This document shows, piece after piece, positions 19,957 through 31,365 of a stretch of 64,000 nt of DNA. Source of the stretch: Psychrobacter pygoscelis. Its GTDB lineage: Bacteria; Pseudomonadota; Gammaproteobacteria; Pseudomonadales; Moraxellaceae. The notes below the pieces were generated by a model. That model did no database searches and was not told the origin of the DNA. It saw only the letters and a program-made list of their open reading frames with translations. Where the stretch lies: assembly GCF_004335015.1 (NCBI RefSeq), contig NZ_RQRU01000001.1, positions 124,001-188,000 of the forward strand, in the 5' to 3' direction. Numbering within the stretch: the stretch's first letter is position 1; each line of letters begins with the position of its first letter. The translations under genes and the position numbers were made by a program.

Positions 19957-20397
19957 CTAAGCTGAGCGAAAAGCAACCATTTTGCAGGTAAACCGCTGCA
20001 CTGGCTCGTTATTCTGATTCAAGGTATCTATTTGTACCGTGACGATACCACGATCCGGCTTGGAGCGTGATGGCTTAATCTCAATTACCTCGGCGACGAT
20101 GTGTAAGCTATCATCGGGGCGTGTCGGCCGTGGCCAGTCTATCTCCCCTCCAGCGCCAATCAAGCCCGTAGCTATAGGAATAGTCTCCACCATCAATCGC
20201 ATCGTGATACTTGCTGTCTGCCAACCGCTCGCTGCAAGTCCTTGAAAGAATGTATCTTTAGCAGCCTTTTCATCTAGGTGAAAGGGCTGCGGATCGTAAT
20301 CGCTAGCGAACGCTTTAATATCATCAGAGGTCAGGGGATATTCGCGGCTTGTCCACTTGTCACCGACTTGTAGGTCTTCAAGATATTGCTTTTCCAT
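19957..20397 (-). CDS. MaoC-like hot-dog fold dehydratase
   Basis: This 146-residue single hot-dog domain belongs to the MaoC/(R)-specific enoyl-CoA hydratase type. The catalytic Asp/His signature is visible in FASDYDPQPFHLDE, and the hydrophobic helix GLAASGWQTASITMRL follows. Such proteins hydrate enoyl-CoA thioesters in fatty acid or polyester metabolism. No fatty-acid genes are adjacent, so the substrate is unknown. It appears to be monocistronic. Confidence 0.85.
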   Translation of the reverse strand: MEKQYLEDLQVGDKWTSREYPLTSDDIKAFASDYDPQPFHLDEKAAKDTFFQGLAASGWQTASITMRLMVETIPIATGLIGAGGEIDWPRPTRPDDSLHIVAEVIEIKPSRSKPDRGIVTVQIDTLNQNNEPVQRFTCKMVAFRSA

Positions 20398-20562
20398 CTA
20401 ATAATTACTCTGTCTAAAATAGTTACTCTGTTGTAGTAAGTACATCTTTTAATAGTCAATTAGGGTTTTCTAACATTTTTCTACCAACATTAATGATGTC
20501 AAAATAATATTGATCCTTAATCTTGGAGTCGTTCTGATCGAGTCAGAAGTATAGCTCTATCT

Positions 20563-20841
20563 TTGAATCTACGGAAAAATCATTTGATAAATATCCATTA
20601 CTTTCTACAAGAGCAACTTTCTGAGTATTTGGACATCTATCAAATCTGTCATCTACACCCTACGGATGAATATATACCCTCTGTACCATCGTTATCAGTC
20701 CTCAGCTTCCACAAACAAGTACAACCACTCCTTAACAGACATGGCCATCGCCTGTTATTTTTACCGCCATATAGCTCTGATTTGAGCCCTATTGAGAAGA
20801 CATGGGCTGTATCGATTTTATCGAGGCTTAATTATAGGTAG
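20563..20841 (+). pseudogene. IS630-family transposase remnant
   Basis: The C-terminal part of this 92-residue frame carries the IS630/DDE_3 signature: SFHKQ, NRHGHRLLFLPPYS and DLSPIEKTWA, which includes the last catalytic Glu. The N-terminal 40 residues do not match the family, and the frame ends soon after the Glu. It is therefore a truncated, scrambled relic. No terminal inverted repeats or target duplication were found. Confidence 0.75.
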
Positions 20842-21163
20842 CACCCCGATCACAGAAGACAGCAAAATTAATTAAAATTTAGGAAGTTTAGACAATTTGG
20901 TAAATTTATACGGTATGTTGGTTCAATTATTTCGTCTTATGAGAATTATCACCCTATTTTATTTAACATTAAAGGTACGTTCTAATAGGGATTAGATTTA
21001 AAATACGTGACGATACTGAGTGAGCCTTTACCAGTGGCTTATTTTATGAGGCCATTATATCGTTGACACTCTATATTACTGACTGTCTGCATCGCTGGTT
21101 GCCTATGCTGATGGGGCTAATTCAAGTCGAACTGCTCCTAGCTTGTATCATCAACAGCCGCCT

Positions 21164-21194
21164 ACAAAAAAGCCTCATAATATTATGAGGCTCT
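21164..21194 (-). terminator. Rho-independent terminator of purA
   Basis: The palindrome AGCCTCATAATATTATGAGG is followed on the minus strand by CTTTTTTG. It sits about 40 bases past the purA stop. Confidence 0.85.
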
Positions 21195-21231
21195 AAATGA
21201 ATTTAAATCACTACTATTTTACAACTATTAT

Positions 21232-22530
<1,299 letters not shown>

Positions 22531-22684
22531 TTATAACTGCTAAATAGTGGGTGTTTGTAAGCGAATAACATCAGCAATATCTGGTAGTAATACCCTGATA
22601 TCGCTAATAATTTTAATTTCATAATACTAATAGTAAGTCTAAGTACTTGTGAGCTTTATTACGGCCGAAGACTGTAACTTGAGA

Positions 22685-23995
22685 CTACTTGCTCTCTAAC
22701 TGCCAGTCTCCGTCTTTAAAGATCAAACGGTGGCTCATAGCTTCTAGGCTATCGTCTGCCGATAAGGGCTTAATGACGCGCAGCTTATAATCTTGACCAC
22801 GTAGCTCATTAATCTTAGCCTCTAACTGCTGCTGAGCAGCTGTATCTAGATTCTGACAAGAGTCATAATCAACAACGACTAATGATTGAGCTGGTAAGGC
22901 AATATAACTTTGCAATCTGGTTAGATCCAAACTAAAGCCCGTCGCTGAGCGCTTCTCTTCCTTAGCTGATGGCTCTGCATTACCGCTAGTGAAAGAAGAC
23001 TTGCCAATCACCATCCCATCGAATCGACCACCACGAGCAACCGGCTGCGTCTCATTATTTAGATAAACATTAAATACTAGACCAGTATGATAGTGATAAC
23101 CTGATAACTCAGTAATGTCTATGCTGACTTGACACTGCCAAGACTGCTCTAAATGCTGCTTGATATTAGCTATCTGGCTCATGGCTTGATTGATAAGCTC
23201 ATCTTGACGCGCCGTATCAGACAGTGCGTTATTAAGCGCTGTCATATCATGTCCTTGCGCGGCTAATGCGTAGAAATCCGCTCCCATCGACAGCTCATGA
23301 CTAAAGCGCTCAAGCTCTGGCAAGGCTTTATTAGCGTAGAGAGTCATAAGCTGCTGTGCTTCTGCCTCACTAATCTGCGCCAACTCACAAAGACGTTTAA
23401 AGATGCCAACTTGACCGATATCGACATGCAAGGTCGCTTGAATATCTATACTGTCTAACAACGCGTACAGGACATCCAAAAGCTCAATATCAGCCACAAT
23501 ATCAGCACAACCAAAGATTTCAGCACCAAGCTGCAACGGCGTTCTAGAGCCAAAAAGTCCTGTTGGTAATGTATGAATCACATGCCCAGCATAGCAATAG
23601 CGAGCAATATGCTGGCGACCTTGGTGCTGATTTAGGTGCGCGTCAATACGTAAAATCTGCGGGGTAATATCGGCTCTAACCCCCATTAACCGGCCTGTCA
23701 ATTGATCAATGATCTTAAAGGTCTGACGCTTCAGATCTTCTGAGGCATTGTTCAAAAGCGACTCAGTATACTCTATCATCGGTGGGCAGATTAGCTCATA
23801 GCCACAACGTACCAGTCTACGCGTCAGCTGGAAGCGTAATATTTCCTGCTTTTTGGCCTCCTCTGACAATAAATCTGTCACGCCATCGGGCAATAGCCAA
23901 ATATTAGCAATGTCTGACACATTGGCCAGCTGCGCTGAAGTCGAAACCGATTTTGTTAAGGCTGAGTTATTTATAGAATCAGAACTTGCAGACAC
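22685..23995 (-). CDS. hisZ: ATP phosphoribosyltransferase regulatory subunit HisZ
   Basis: HisZ is a catalytically inactive HisRS-like protein that partners the short form of HisG to start histidine synthesis. The product has the HisRS-like core (WLLPDGVTDLLS, PQILRIDAH, FDGMVIGKSS) but no tRNA-synthetase C-terminal domain. The frame is open back to an ATG at 24130, but that adds 45 residues unlike the family and lacks a ribosome binding site. A GTG at 23995 has AAGGA six bases upstream and gives 436 residues, so it is chosen. Its presence predicts a short hisG elsewhere in the genome. Confidence 0.9.
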   Translation of the reverse strand: MSASSDSINNSALTKSVSTSAQLANVSDIANIWLLPDGVTDLLSEEAKKQEILRFQLTRRLVRCGYELICPPMIEYTESLLNNASEDLKRQTFKIIDQLTGRLMGVRADITPQILRIDAHLNQHQGRQHIARYCYAGHVIHTLPTGLFGSRTPLQLGAEIFGCADIVADIELLDVLYALLDSIDIQATLHVDIGQVGIFKRLCELAQISEAEAQQLMTLYANKALPELERFSHELSMGADFYALAAQGHDMTALNNALSDTARQDELINQAMSQIANIKQHLEQSWQCQVSIDITELSGYHYHTGLVFNVYLNNETQPVARGGRFDGMVIGKSSFTSGNAEPSAKEEKRSATGFSLDLTRLQSYIALPAQSLVVVDYDSCQNLDTAAQQQLEAKINELRGQDYKLRVIKPLSADDSLEAMSHRLIFKDGDWQLESK

Positions 23996-24729
23996 AATCA
24001 ATCCTTGTTTGGCGCAATTAAAGCGGCCAAAGCGTTGGTTATAGTTATTTAAGTATGGGGGTGTGAGGAAGACCAAACATACAGCAATCGCTACCTTCGA
24101 TGCACCATATACTATCCTAAGTATAAGCACAGCTAGACAATCAGCTATACTGTTACTGCCAATACTACTAAGTATAAGGCTTCAACCACTAATAAAGCTA
24201 CTATACTATACTTCTATAGTAAATCCATGGCGACATTGCTCGCACTAGATAGCCTATCTACACTAGCTAAGCCATAGATGATCTACACAGAAGTGGCTTT
24301 AGACGAAATAATACTAGATTACCTATAGCAGATAGACTGTCTTAGCAGTTTGATAACTTGCCTCGTTTAATTAGTGCTTAGTCTAGCATAGCGTACCGAC
24401 TTCGACTAGGGCAATGACAGATAAGTCGCTGCAATCTTAGAAGATAATCGACTGGACGAGCTTATTGAACAAGTCTGTATTTATACAGTCAGTTGAGCCA
24501 TTGATTGCTATAGCATTTGCTGCGGACCTTAGACGCTTTCTGACAAATTACGGTTATTAGCGACGGAATGTGATACTATTTTTTTAGTATCAGACAGCAT
24601 AGTAGCCCCTTTGACTTAGCCATCAATCATACTCATCATTTACACTAACATCATATTTGCAACATCAAAGACCGGCGCTATTGTTTTGCTTCATTATCAC
24701 TACATTTTATCTGAATAAGGTATCCTCTT
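23996..24729. other. Divergent intergenic region, no gene seen
   Basis: This AT-rich gap lies between hisZ (leftward) and the DUF2237 gene (rightward). It has many short direct and inverted ACTATA-like motifs near 24110-24230 but no supported reading frame or RNA gene. Confidence 0.4.
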
Positions 24730-25116
24730 ATGACTGAGCTACATCCTAACCCTGAGGTTAACCTACGTAACGTCCTAGGTACTGAGCTTGCCAGCTGCTG
24801 CTTTGACCCTATTACTGGCTATTATCGAAATGGCTTTTGTCACACGGGGATGAATGATACTGGGCAACATACTGTTTGCGCTAAAATGACCAGCGAATTT
24901 CTGAGCTTTTCAGCTGAACGCGGCAACGACTTAATCACACCCATGCCAGAATATAGCTTTAAGGGGCTGCAGCCTGGCGACTACTGGTGTATTTGTGCCA
25001 TGCGCTGGGTAGAAGCTCTTCATGATGGTGTCGCCCCACCTTTAAAGCTCGAGGCTTGTCACGAAAGCTTACTGACGCTTGTCGATATCGACACTTTGAT
25101 GAAATACGCTTTATAA
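24730..25116 (+). CDS. DUF2237 family protein
   Basis: This 128-residue cytoplasmic protein has the features of DUF2237. NVLGTELASCCFDPITGYYRNGFC is typical of its start, with CxxxxDTGxHTVCA-like and PGDYWCICAMRW blocks following. The many conserved cysteines (at least six) suggest a metal- or redox-related role, but I know of no established function. The gene appears monocistronic, with AAGG upstream of the ATG. Confidence 0.85.
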   Translation: MTELHPNPEVNLRNVLGTELASCCFDPITGYYRNGFCHTGMNDTGQHTVCAKMTSEFLSFSAERGNDLITPMPEYSFKGLQPGDYWCICAMRWVEALHDGVAPPLKLEACHESLLTLVDIDTLMKYAL

Positions 25117-25598
25117 GTAGCCCTAATATTTGAATGCTCCGCAGCCCCTAATAACTCATCTCAAGCCAACTGTTTTTGCCAATGTGTGAAGCACTATCTA
25201 GACATCAAAGTATGACAGCGACTGTATCTAGCCTTATCTCAAAAATACTCATATTTAAATACAGATGTGAAGATATAAAGACAAATAAATCATAGTAAGT
25301 TATCAGTTAACTTACCGTTAAGATCAAGCTAACTTGCAATAAAAAGTTAGCTATATATTACACTATACGTCATACCACAGCCCCTGCTCTGAGCAGTGCC
25401 CTACTCTCATCTTGGTTCAATGAGTATGGCCGTGTCTATGTCTTGCTCTGTAGCCCTAGTCGCAGCGGCTATGCTTACTTGAACATGCGGTGGTGGCTTC
25501 TTAAGCGAGTAAGACAGTGGCAAAGAACAAGGTTAGCTACTAATCCTCTCTATTTTAGCTTTATAATTAGCCCTTTTGATCGAATTTGAGACCTTTTT
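25117..25598. other. Intergenic region with two tandem hairpins
   Basis: Two adjacent inverted repeats lie at 25295-25315 and 25327-25352. No gene is supported. The last 100 bases probably carry the corA-like promoter. Confidence 0.45.
25295..25352. repeat. Two tandem hairpins with related stems
   Basis: GTAAGTTA/TAACTTAC with a five-base loop is followed by AGCTAACTT/AAGTTAGCT with an eight-base loop. Both stems share the AAGTTA core. No T run follows, so they may be an operator or mRNA 3' structure. Confidence 0.5.
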
Positions 25599-26882
25599 AT
25601 GGCCGAGACCACCCCTACTAATAATCATAAAAAACAAGACAATCAGCGAGAGCCAAATACTGACTCTGAACATGGCGCTAAGTCTGACTCTGAAATTGCT
25701 GGCATGAATAACCCCGTACCGACTAGCACCCATGGCAGCAGCAACCATCCTTTATCTGAGCATACAGATCTGATGGCCGATACCAGCTTCATCTATGGTG
25801 ATGTCGATGTCAGCGAAGAAGACACCTATGAGATGATGACCGTCTATGACCCTGAGGCGGACCGCTTTGAGGATATTAAGTTTTCGGGTGTCAATGAAGT
25901 CGTCAATTGCTACTCATACTCACGAAAGACCGGCGCACCGCTTGAACAAATCACCATTGATGAGGTGAGTAAAACGCTGACCAATAACAATCAGTTTATC
26001 TGGCTGGGCCTGTACAATCCGAGCCTAGCAACGATCTCTGAGGTGCAAGAAGCCTTTGATCTACATGAGCTGGCACTTGAGGATGCTTTCACCGACCACC
26101 AGCGCGCCAAAGTTGAGAGCTATGGTACAGATACCATCTTCGTGGTGGTACGCACTGCCAAGCTAGATGGTAATCTAATCTGCTATGGCACGACGGCGAT
26201 GTTTATGGGTAAAAACTATATTATTACCATCCGTACAGGAGCTTCAAACTCTTATAAACCTGTGCGTGACCACTGCCACCAGCACCCTGAGAAGCTGCGC
26301 TTGGGGCCGATATTCGTCCTGCATGCGATATTGGATTTTATTGTGGATAATTATCTACCGATTACCGATCGCTTGGGAAGCTACCTGCGCGAGCAAGAGC
26401 GTAACATCTTTTCTTATGAATTTAGCAAAAGCACACTCAAAAGCTTATACGAGCTTAAATCCCAGCTGGTACATATGCGTGCTGTGATGCTGCCCGTTCA
26501 GGACATCTGTAACTTCTTTATCAATCATAAGAAAAACGAGCTGGTTTCCTCATTTCCCAGCGCTTCTAAACCCTACTTTCGCGATGTGAATGATCATCTA
26601 CTGCGGGCTATCGACGCCGTCAATGGTCTAAATGAGATGCTCAGTGTGGCGATGGACACCTATATGGCGATGGTCAATATGGGACAGAACGAAGTGGTGC
26701 GAAAGCTAGCGGCTTGGGCTGGTATCCTTGCTGTACCAACGGCTGTAGCAGGCATCTATGGTATGAACTTTGACTTTATGCCTGAGCTGCACTACAAGTA
26801 CGCCTACTTTATCGTACTCGCCGCAATCCTAGTGGTATGTAGTATTCTTTTTAGACAGTTCAAGAAGTCGGGCTGGCTATAA
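25599..26882 (+). CDS. CorA-family magnesium/divalent cation transporter
   Basis: This 427-residue protein has a long hydrophilic N-terminus (about 1-75, Asn/Asp/Glu-rich), a CorA cytoplasmic domain and two C-terminal transmembrane helices. The GMN signature is present in IYGMNFDFMPEL between the two helices. CorA pentamers carry Mg2+ and sometimes Co2+ or Ni2+ across the inner membrane. The first ATG has a weak ribosome binding site; an internal start at the Met near residue 31 would remove the disordered extension. Its end converges with psiE, only eight bases away. Confidence 0.9.
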   Translation: MAETTPTNNHKKQDNQREPNTDSEHGAKSDSEIAGMNNPVPTSTHGSSNHPLSEHTDLMADTSFIYGDVDVSEEDTYEMMTVYDPEADRFEDIKFSGVNEVVNCYSYSRKTGAPLEQITIDEVSKTLTNNNQFIWLGLYNPSLATISEVQEAFDLHELALEDAFTDHQRAKVESYGTDTIFVVVRTAKLDGNLICYGTTAMFMGKNYIITIRTGASNSYKPVRDHCHQHPEKLRLGPIFVLHAILDFIVDNYLPITDRLGSYLREQERNIFSYEFSKSTLKSLYELKSQLVHMRAVMLPVQDICNFFINHKKNELVSSFPSASKPYFRDVNDHLLRAIDAVNGLNEMLSVAMDTYMAMVNMGQNEVVRKLAAWAGILAVPTAVAGIYGMNFDFMPELHYKYAYFIVLAAILVVCSILFRQFKKSGWL

Positions 26883-26890
26883 TCGGCTAT

Positions 26891-27346
26891 TTACTCTCGC
26901 CGAGTGCTCGGCAGTCCTTTATGGACGTTGTCTTCTGGGCGGCCATATTCCTTTGCCGTCCAAGTAAGTAGTACTATGGCGATGCTTAAAATAAATATGG
27001 AGACGGTGATAGTCAAAAGCAGCCATAAATGAAAGGTATCAGACACCGCCTGAACATCGATCACTAAATGCCGTGACAACGCAGTGATCGCAATATAGAT
27101 TAAAAACTGAACGGGAAGGCGATGGGTCTTGAAATAAATACCAATCATCGCCAACAGCTCAAGATAGATGAATAGCATAAGAATATCTTTTAAGGCCGTC
27201 TCCCCTTTCGCTAAAATAGCAAAAAACTCGCTGCCTGCTCCCCACATAACCACTAAGCCAATGAGGAACAGTGCCGCGTAATGCCCGATATCTATTAGTA
27301 GCACGCCTAAAAATTGAATTTTTCTTTGCCAATTGCTACCTACCAT
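26891..27346 (-). CDS. PsiE-family inner-membrane protein
   Basis: This 151-residue protein has four predicted transmembrane helices and the PsiE-type features FIYLELLAMIGIYF and IAITALSRHLVID. In E. coli psiE is induced by phosphate starvation; the biochemical role is unknown. AGGA precedes the ATG. It converges on the CorA-family gene. No Pho box was recognised upstream. Confidence 0.8.
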   Translation of the reverse strand: MVGSNWQRKIQFLGVLLIDIGHYAALFLIGLVVMWGAGSEFFAILAKGETALKDILMLFIYLELLAMIGIYFKTHRLPVQFLIYIAITALSRHLVIDVQAVSDTFHLWLLLTITVSIFILSIAIVLLTWTAKEYGRPEDNVHKGLPSTRRE

Positions 27347-27432
27347 CGAGATATCCTCATGTTAAGAGCATGAGGATAGTCATCACACCCTCTGGGGGTT
27401 AAAAGTCATCCTATAGCTATAAGCTAGCATGT

Positions 27433-28320
27433 CTATGCTATGTTTGCAGATTTTTCTGCTGCTTCAACCGTTTGACGAATTAGCGTATTGATGGTCATCG
27501 GCCCGACACCACCTGGTACAGGGGTGTAGCTACTGGCAATTGACTCTATACCTGCAAGCTCAATATCCCCTACTCCACCATTATCTGTTGGATGAAATCC
27601 AGCATCAACAACCACTGCGCCTTGCTTAATCCAGTCTTGCTTAATCAGCTCAGGAACACCGACTGCACCAACAATAATATCTGCGCGGCCCACATGCTCA
27701 GCGAGATTCTGAGTTTTAGAGTGGCATATTGTTACCGTACAGTTGGCGTTTAGCAGCATCTGCGCCATAGGCTTGCCTAAGATAGCACTACGACCGACGA
27801 CCACTGCATGTTTTCCAGCAAGATTGATGCCATGGTGGTTAAGAAGGTGCATAATACCTTGCGGGGTACACGAGCCATATGCTGACTCGCCCATACTCAT
27901 ACGACCAAAACCAAGACAAGTCACTCCATCGACGTCTTTGCTCAGATCAATGGCATCAAAACAGGCACGCTCATCAATCTGTTCTGGTACTGGATGCTGA
28001 AGCAATATACCGTGGACATCAGGATTGGCATTCAACTCTTTTATCTTTGTCAATAATTCATCCGTCGTCGTCTCAGTCGGCATCTCAACGCGCATAGAGT
28101 CCATACCGACACGCTTGCAAGCGTTGCCTTTCATCCGCACATAAGTCGCTGAAGCGGGGTCTTCTCCGACCAATATGGTCGCTAATATTGGCGTACGTCC
28201 GGTTTTTTGCTTTATCGCCTCTACTCGATCGCTGAGCTCTTGCTCAATCTGTTTGGCGAGCGCTTTGCCATCAAGGCGTAAGGCAGTTTGGGTGGTAGCA
28301 GCATCAGTGGCTTGGGTCAT
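27433..28320 (-). CDS. folD: Bifunctional methylenetetrahydrofolate dehydrogenase/cyclohydrolase FolD
   Basis: FolD interconverts 5,10-methylene-, methenyl- and 10-formyl-tetrahydrofolate with NADP. The product has the catalytic Lys region ([14 protein letters not shown]), [12 protein letters not shown], the Rossmann segment [17 protein letters not shown] and the terminal [11 protein letters not shown]. An upstream ATG at 28368 exists, but the ATG at 28320 has GGAG five bases before it and gives 295 residues, close to the usual 285-290. It appears monocistronic. Confidence 0.96.
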   Translation of the reverse strand: MTQATDAATTQTALRLDGKALAKQIEQELSDRVEAIKQKTGRTPILATILVGEDPASATYVRMKGNACKRVGMDSMRVEMPTETTTDELLTKIKELNANPDVHGILLQHPVPEQIDERACFDAIDLSKDVDGVTCLGFGRMSMGESAYGSCTPQGIMHLLNHHGINLAGKHAVVVGRSAILGKPMAQMLLNANCTVTICHSKTQNLAEHVGRADIIVGAVGVPELIKQDWIKQGAVVVDAGFHPTDNGGVGDIELAGIESIASSYTPVPGGVGPMTINTLIRQTVEAAEKSANIA

Positions 28321-29483
28321 GGTAGCTCCGGCATAAATTGATCGAATAAATTGTTGAGAAATAAGCATTGACTACTAGTAAGAGCGCCATCTACAACGTG
28401 CTAAATAGTAAAACTAATGCTTACTCTACTTACAGATTAGTTATCTTGGTCTGAAGGTATAACCTATTAGGCTAAGCCCCTTCAAACTCACTTGATCCTG
28501 TTCATTATCCTCTTTCAAAGAGAAGATAATAAGTTAGGCCCGAGTATTGTAACGGTAGCGGCCAAAAATATACAGAAATCTAGATAAATTAACTTATGAC
28601 TGCCAGTTAGCCTCGTAGCGTGTTAATTACTACTTTACTCATGCCTTTATAGTCATGCATACCTTTATAGTCATGATAGTAGGCAAGCGTTTGAGATTAT
28701 TGTCTAAATCCGTTAACCTTAACCAGCTCAATCCTAAGTCACAGGGGGTTAGATAGTGTCAAAACTGTCTACAAACCCAATGTTGGCTTAGATGGCATTA
28801 TTCAAATCGTGAGTTCAGTGGCATGCATTTAATGATATTAGATGCCAAGTCGCAGACTCATTTCAAAACATATGTCCAACTTAAGTCGCAAGGCGCCATA
28901 CATGTGGTTATGACCTATCGAGTCGCGCTTAGACTTAAGTGATAAAGACATAATATCAGCACCCACTACGGTGCTCATGTGCAGGCACAACGTTTTAGCC
29001 CTATCGTTATATCTAAAACAGACCTGCGACACTCAAAAGACAGCTTAATGCGCATTTTGCTTGATTATCGCTGTCTATGTCTGCCTAACGCGTGATTAGC
29101 AAGGCAAGCTGCGTTAACACGGCACAGGTAGGCGTTTTTTTTGCGTGGCTTTTATTTAAATTTAGTATTTAACTTCAGCCTTTACGCTTATCTTTTAGTT
29201 GTATTTAGTATTGATAGCTCTAGCACTGCAAAATGGTTAATTAATTTTTAGCTAACCTAAGGCGCATGGCTGCGCGGCTGCGCGGCTACGTGACTGCTTA
29301 GACGCTTGGCGACGTAATTTTACGATTAAGCTAATGGCTTCTTACTGTCTTGACATGCCCACTATTACTTACTGGGTAGGCGGCATTTTGTGCGCTAAAA
29401 ATTTAAACCACCAAGTTGGATGTGCTCCTTTTAGTACTTAATACTGCTAATCCTATCCTCTAAATAATAACAAGGAGAACGAT
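28321..29483. other. Long intergenic region, possible small transcript
   Basis: More than 1.1 kb without a supported protein gene. It contains a GC-rich palindromic segment ending in T8 (29083-29142) and a short tandem repeat at 29269-29292 (GCTGCGCG twice, then GCTACGTG). The final 100 bases should hold the symporter promoter. Confidence 0.4.
29083..29142 (+). terminator. Candidate terminator of an unknown transcript
   Basis: GCCTAACGC can pair with GCGTTA or, at the outside, TAGGC, and T8 follows. No coding frame precedes it on the plus strand, so it could end a small RNA. Pairing is imperfect and this call is tentative. Confidence 0.35.
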
Positions 29484-31136
29484 TTGCAAACTGAAGCATT
29501 GTTTCAATTTTCGACGCTAACCATTATATTGATGATGATAGCGTTTTACGGTGGCACTTATCTGTTGTCACTACTGATTAAAAAAGACAAAGAAGATACC
29601 ACCGGATTTATGGTCGCAGGTCACGGTGTCGGCTTTGGCATGGGGGCGGCCAGTATGACTGCCACTTGGATCTGGGCAGCTTCATTTTATGCAGCGGCTA
29701 CCTCAGGCTACAAGTACGGCATCTCAGGGCCTATTCACTACGGCTTTTGGGGAGCATTGATGATTTTGTTCATCTACCCATTCGGTAGGCGCTTTCGTGA
29801 GTTAGCCCCTGACGGTCACACACTAGGCGAGCTTATCAACGCCCGTCATGGATCCTCAAGCCAATTAATTTTGGCCGTCTCCAATTTGATGGGTAGCTTA
29901 ATTAGCTTGATGGTCAATTTTACAGCGGCAGGTGCGCTGGTTTCAGTGTTATCGCCGTTATCTTTTCAAACTGGCGTCATGATTGCTGGTATTGGCGTAC
30001 TTAGCTACACCTTAACTTCTGGCTTCCGCGCTTCAGTCTTTACTGACTTTGCTCAGCTTGTCGCATTAATGGCTATCGGTGTGGTTATCATTCCAGCGGT
30101 ACTATTCGCTATGGGCGGCCCGCAAACTATGGTCGATGGACTACCTAATCTGACTGTTCAGCAGCAAGACTTCTTCTCATCAGAAGCTTTTTTTAACCAA
30201 GGCGCCCCTTACTTTGTTGCGGTACTCGCTTATGCGATTGGCAACCAAACCATTACCCAACGGTTATTTGCTATCGATAAATCTAAAATTAAAGCGACGT
30301 TCGTTACGGCGACAGTCGGCTATGCAGGTATCGTCATCGGTCTTGGCATGATTGGCCTAATGGCATTAACAGTAGGTATAGAGCCTCTAAACGGTGATAT
30401 GAACAACCTTATTCCGCAAATGGTCAGTGCCTACTTACACCCAGTATTTATCGCCCTATTCTTCATCTTGGTAATTGGTTCGTTATCTTCTACTGCCGAC
30501 TCCGATCTCTCAGCGCTATCGACTATTATGATGGCCGATGTCTATGCAAAAAACATCGCCAAAGGCCGTGCAAACCCGAAGACTATGATGATGGTAGGCC
30601 GTGCTACGATGATTATTGCCACAGCAGCTGGGCTTATCTTCGCCAGCTTTAAGCTAGATATCCTAGTGATGCTAGTCTTCGTTGGGGCGCTATGGGGCGC
30701 GGTAGTCTTTCCGGTTATTGCAAGTGTGTTTTGGGACCGCGTTACTAATTTAGCCTTTACCACTGCGGTTATCGTCGCCCTTATATTCTTCTGCATTGCC
30801 CGCTTCGAGCTGATTCCCATCACAGGCGGTACTGCCCTACTATTTGAGGTATTGGCAAGTGTCGGCGGCGCGGTAGTCATTGGCTTAATGGTATTCGGCT
30901 TTTTTGGTCGCAAGATTGGTATAGCATCGGCTGCCATCACACTAATATTAATGCTGATATACGCCACTGGCTTCTTACGTCAGTATACGGTGCTGATGGC
31001 CTCACTAACCGCTTATGGTGTCAGTACCATCGTCTGCGTGGCTATTAGCTTAATGAATAATGAGCGCTTTGACTTTAGTTTGATCAAGCAGCGTGTCGGT
31101 GATTATGATGCACCAGCAGTCGATAGCAAATCATAA
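29484..31136 (+). CDS. Sodium:solute symporter family (SSS) transporter
   Basis: This 550-residue transporter has 13 or so predicted helices of the LeuT-fold SSS family. MTATWIWAASFYAAATSG, TLGELINARHG and SLSSTADSDLSALSTI (the sodium-site region) are visible. It is most like the urea/solute (DUR3-like) branch of the family; the substrate cannot be read from sequence. The start is a TTG with an excellent AAGGAG six bases upstream. A 44-residue membrane protein follows at 31366 and is probably its partner. Confidence 0.88.
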   Translation: MQTEALFQFSTLTIILMMIAFYGGTYLLSLLIKKDKEDTTGFMVAGHGVGFGMGAASMTATWIWAASFYAAATSGYKYGISGPIHYGFWGALMILFIYPFGRRFRELAPDGHTLGELINARHGSSSQLILAVSNLMGSLISLMVNFTAAGALVSVLSPLSFQTGVMIAGIGVLSYTLTSGFRASVFTDFAQLVALMAIGVVIIPAVLFAMGGPQTMVDGLPNLTVQQQDFFSSEAFFNQGAPYFVAVLAYAIGNQTITQRLFAIDKSKIKATFVTATVGYAGIVIGLGMIGLMALTVGIEPLNGDMNNLIPQMVSAYLHPVFIALFFILVIGSLSSTADSDLSALSTIMMADVYAKNIAKGRANPKTMMMVGRATMIIATAAGLIFASFKLDILVMLVFVGALWGAVVFPVIASVFWDRVTNLAFTTAVIVALIFFCIARFELIPITGGTALLFEVLASVGGAVVIGLMVFGFFGRKIGIASAAITLILMLIYATGFLRQYTVLMASLTAYGVSTIVCVAISLMNNERFDFSLIKQRVGDYDAPAVDSKS

Positions 31137-31365
31137 TGCAGGCCCACACTTAGAATAGTAACGTTATGATAACTTGTTATGTGGACACTGCTATTTGCCT
31201 CGACCTGATAGCAGTATTCCAATCCTAACCGACTATTTTAACCTGCTATGTTTTAACCTACTAAAACAGTTACTATCATTGCTACTCGGCAATGATGAAG
31301 ATTGGGCTTTTGACAACTGTAGATTATAAATCCTGATCATTGATAAACGATAAAAGGAGAACACT

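Larger units (their letters stand above)
20398..21231. other. Gap with IS630 relic
   Basis: More than 800 bases between the MaoC-like gene and purA contain only the transposase fragment at 20563-20841 and the purA terminator. Confidence 0.6.

Noticed and set aside
29269..29292. GCTGCGCG, GCTGCGCG, GCTACGTG as a tandem repeat or iteron
   Set aside because: Only two exact units and one degenerate unit, with no replication or partition gene nearby.
30542..30967. Minus-strand frame of 141 codons inside the symporter gene
   Set aside because: Composition (Thr, Ala, Ile, Lys-rich) is the mirror of transmembrane codons; no ribosome binding site or homology.
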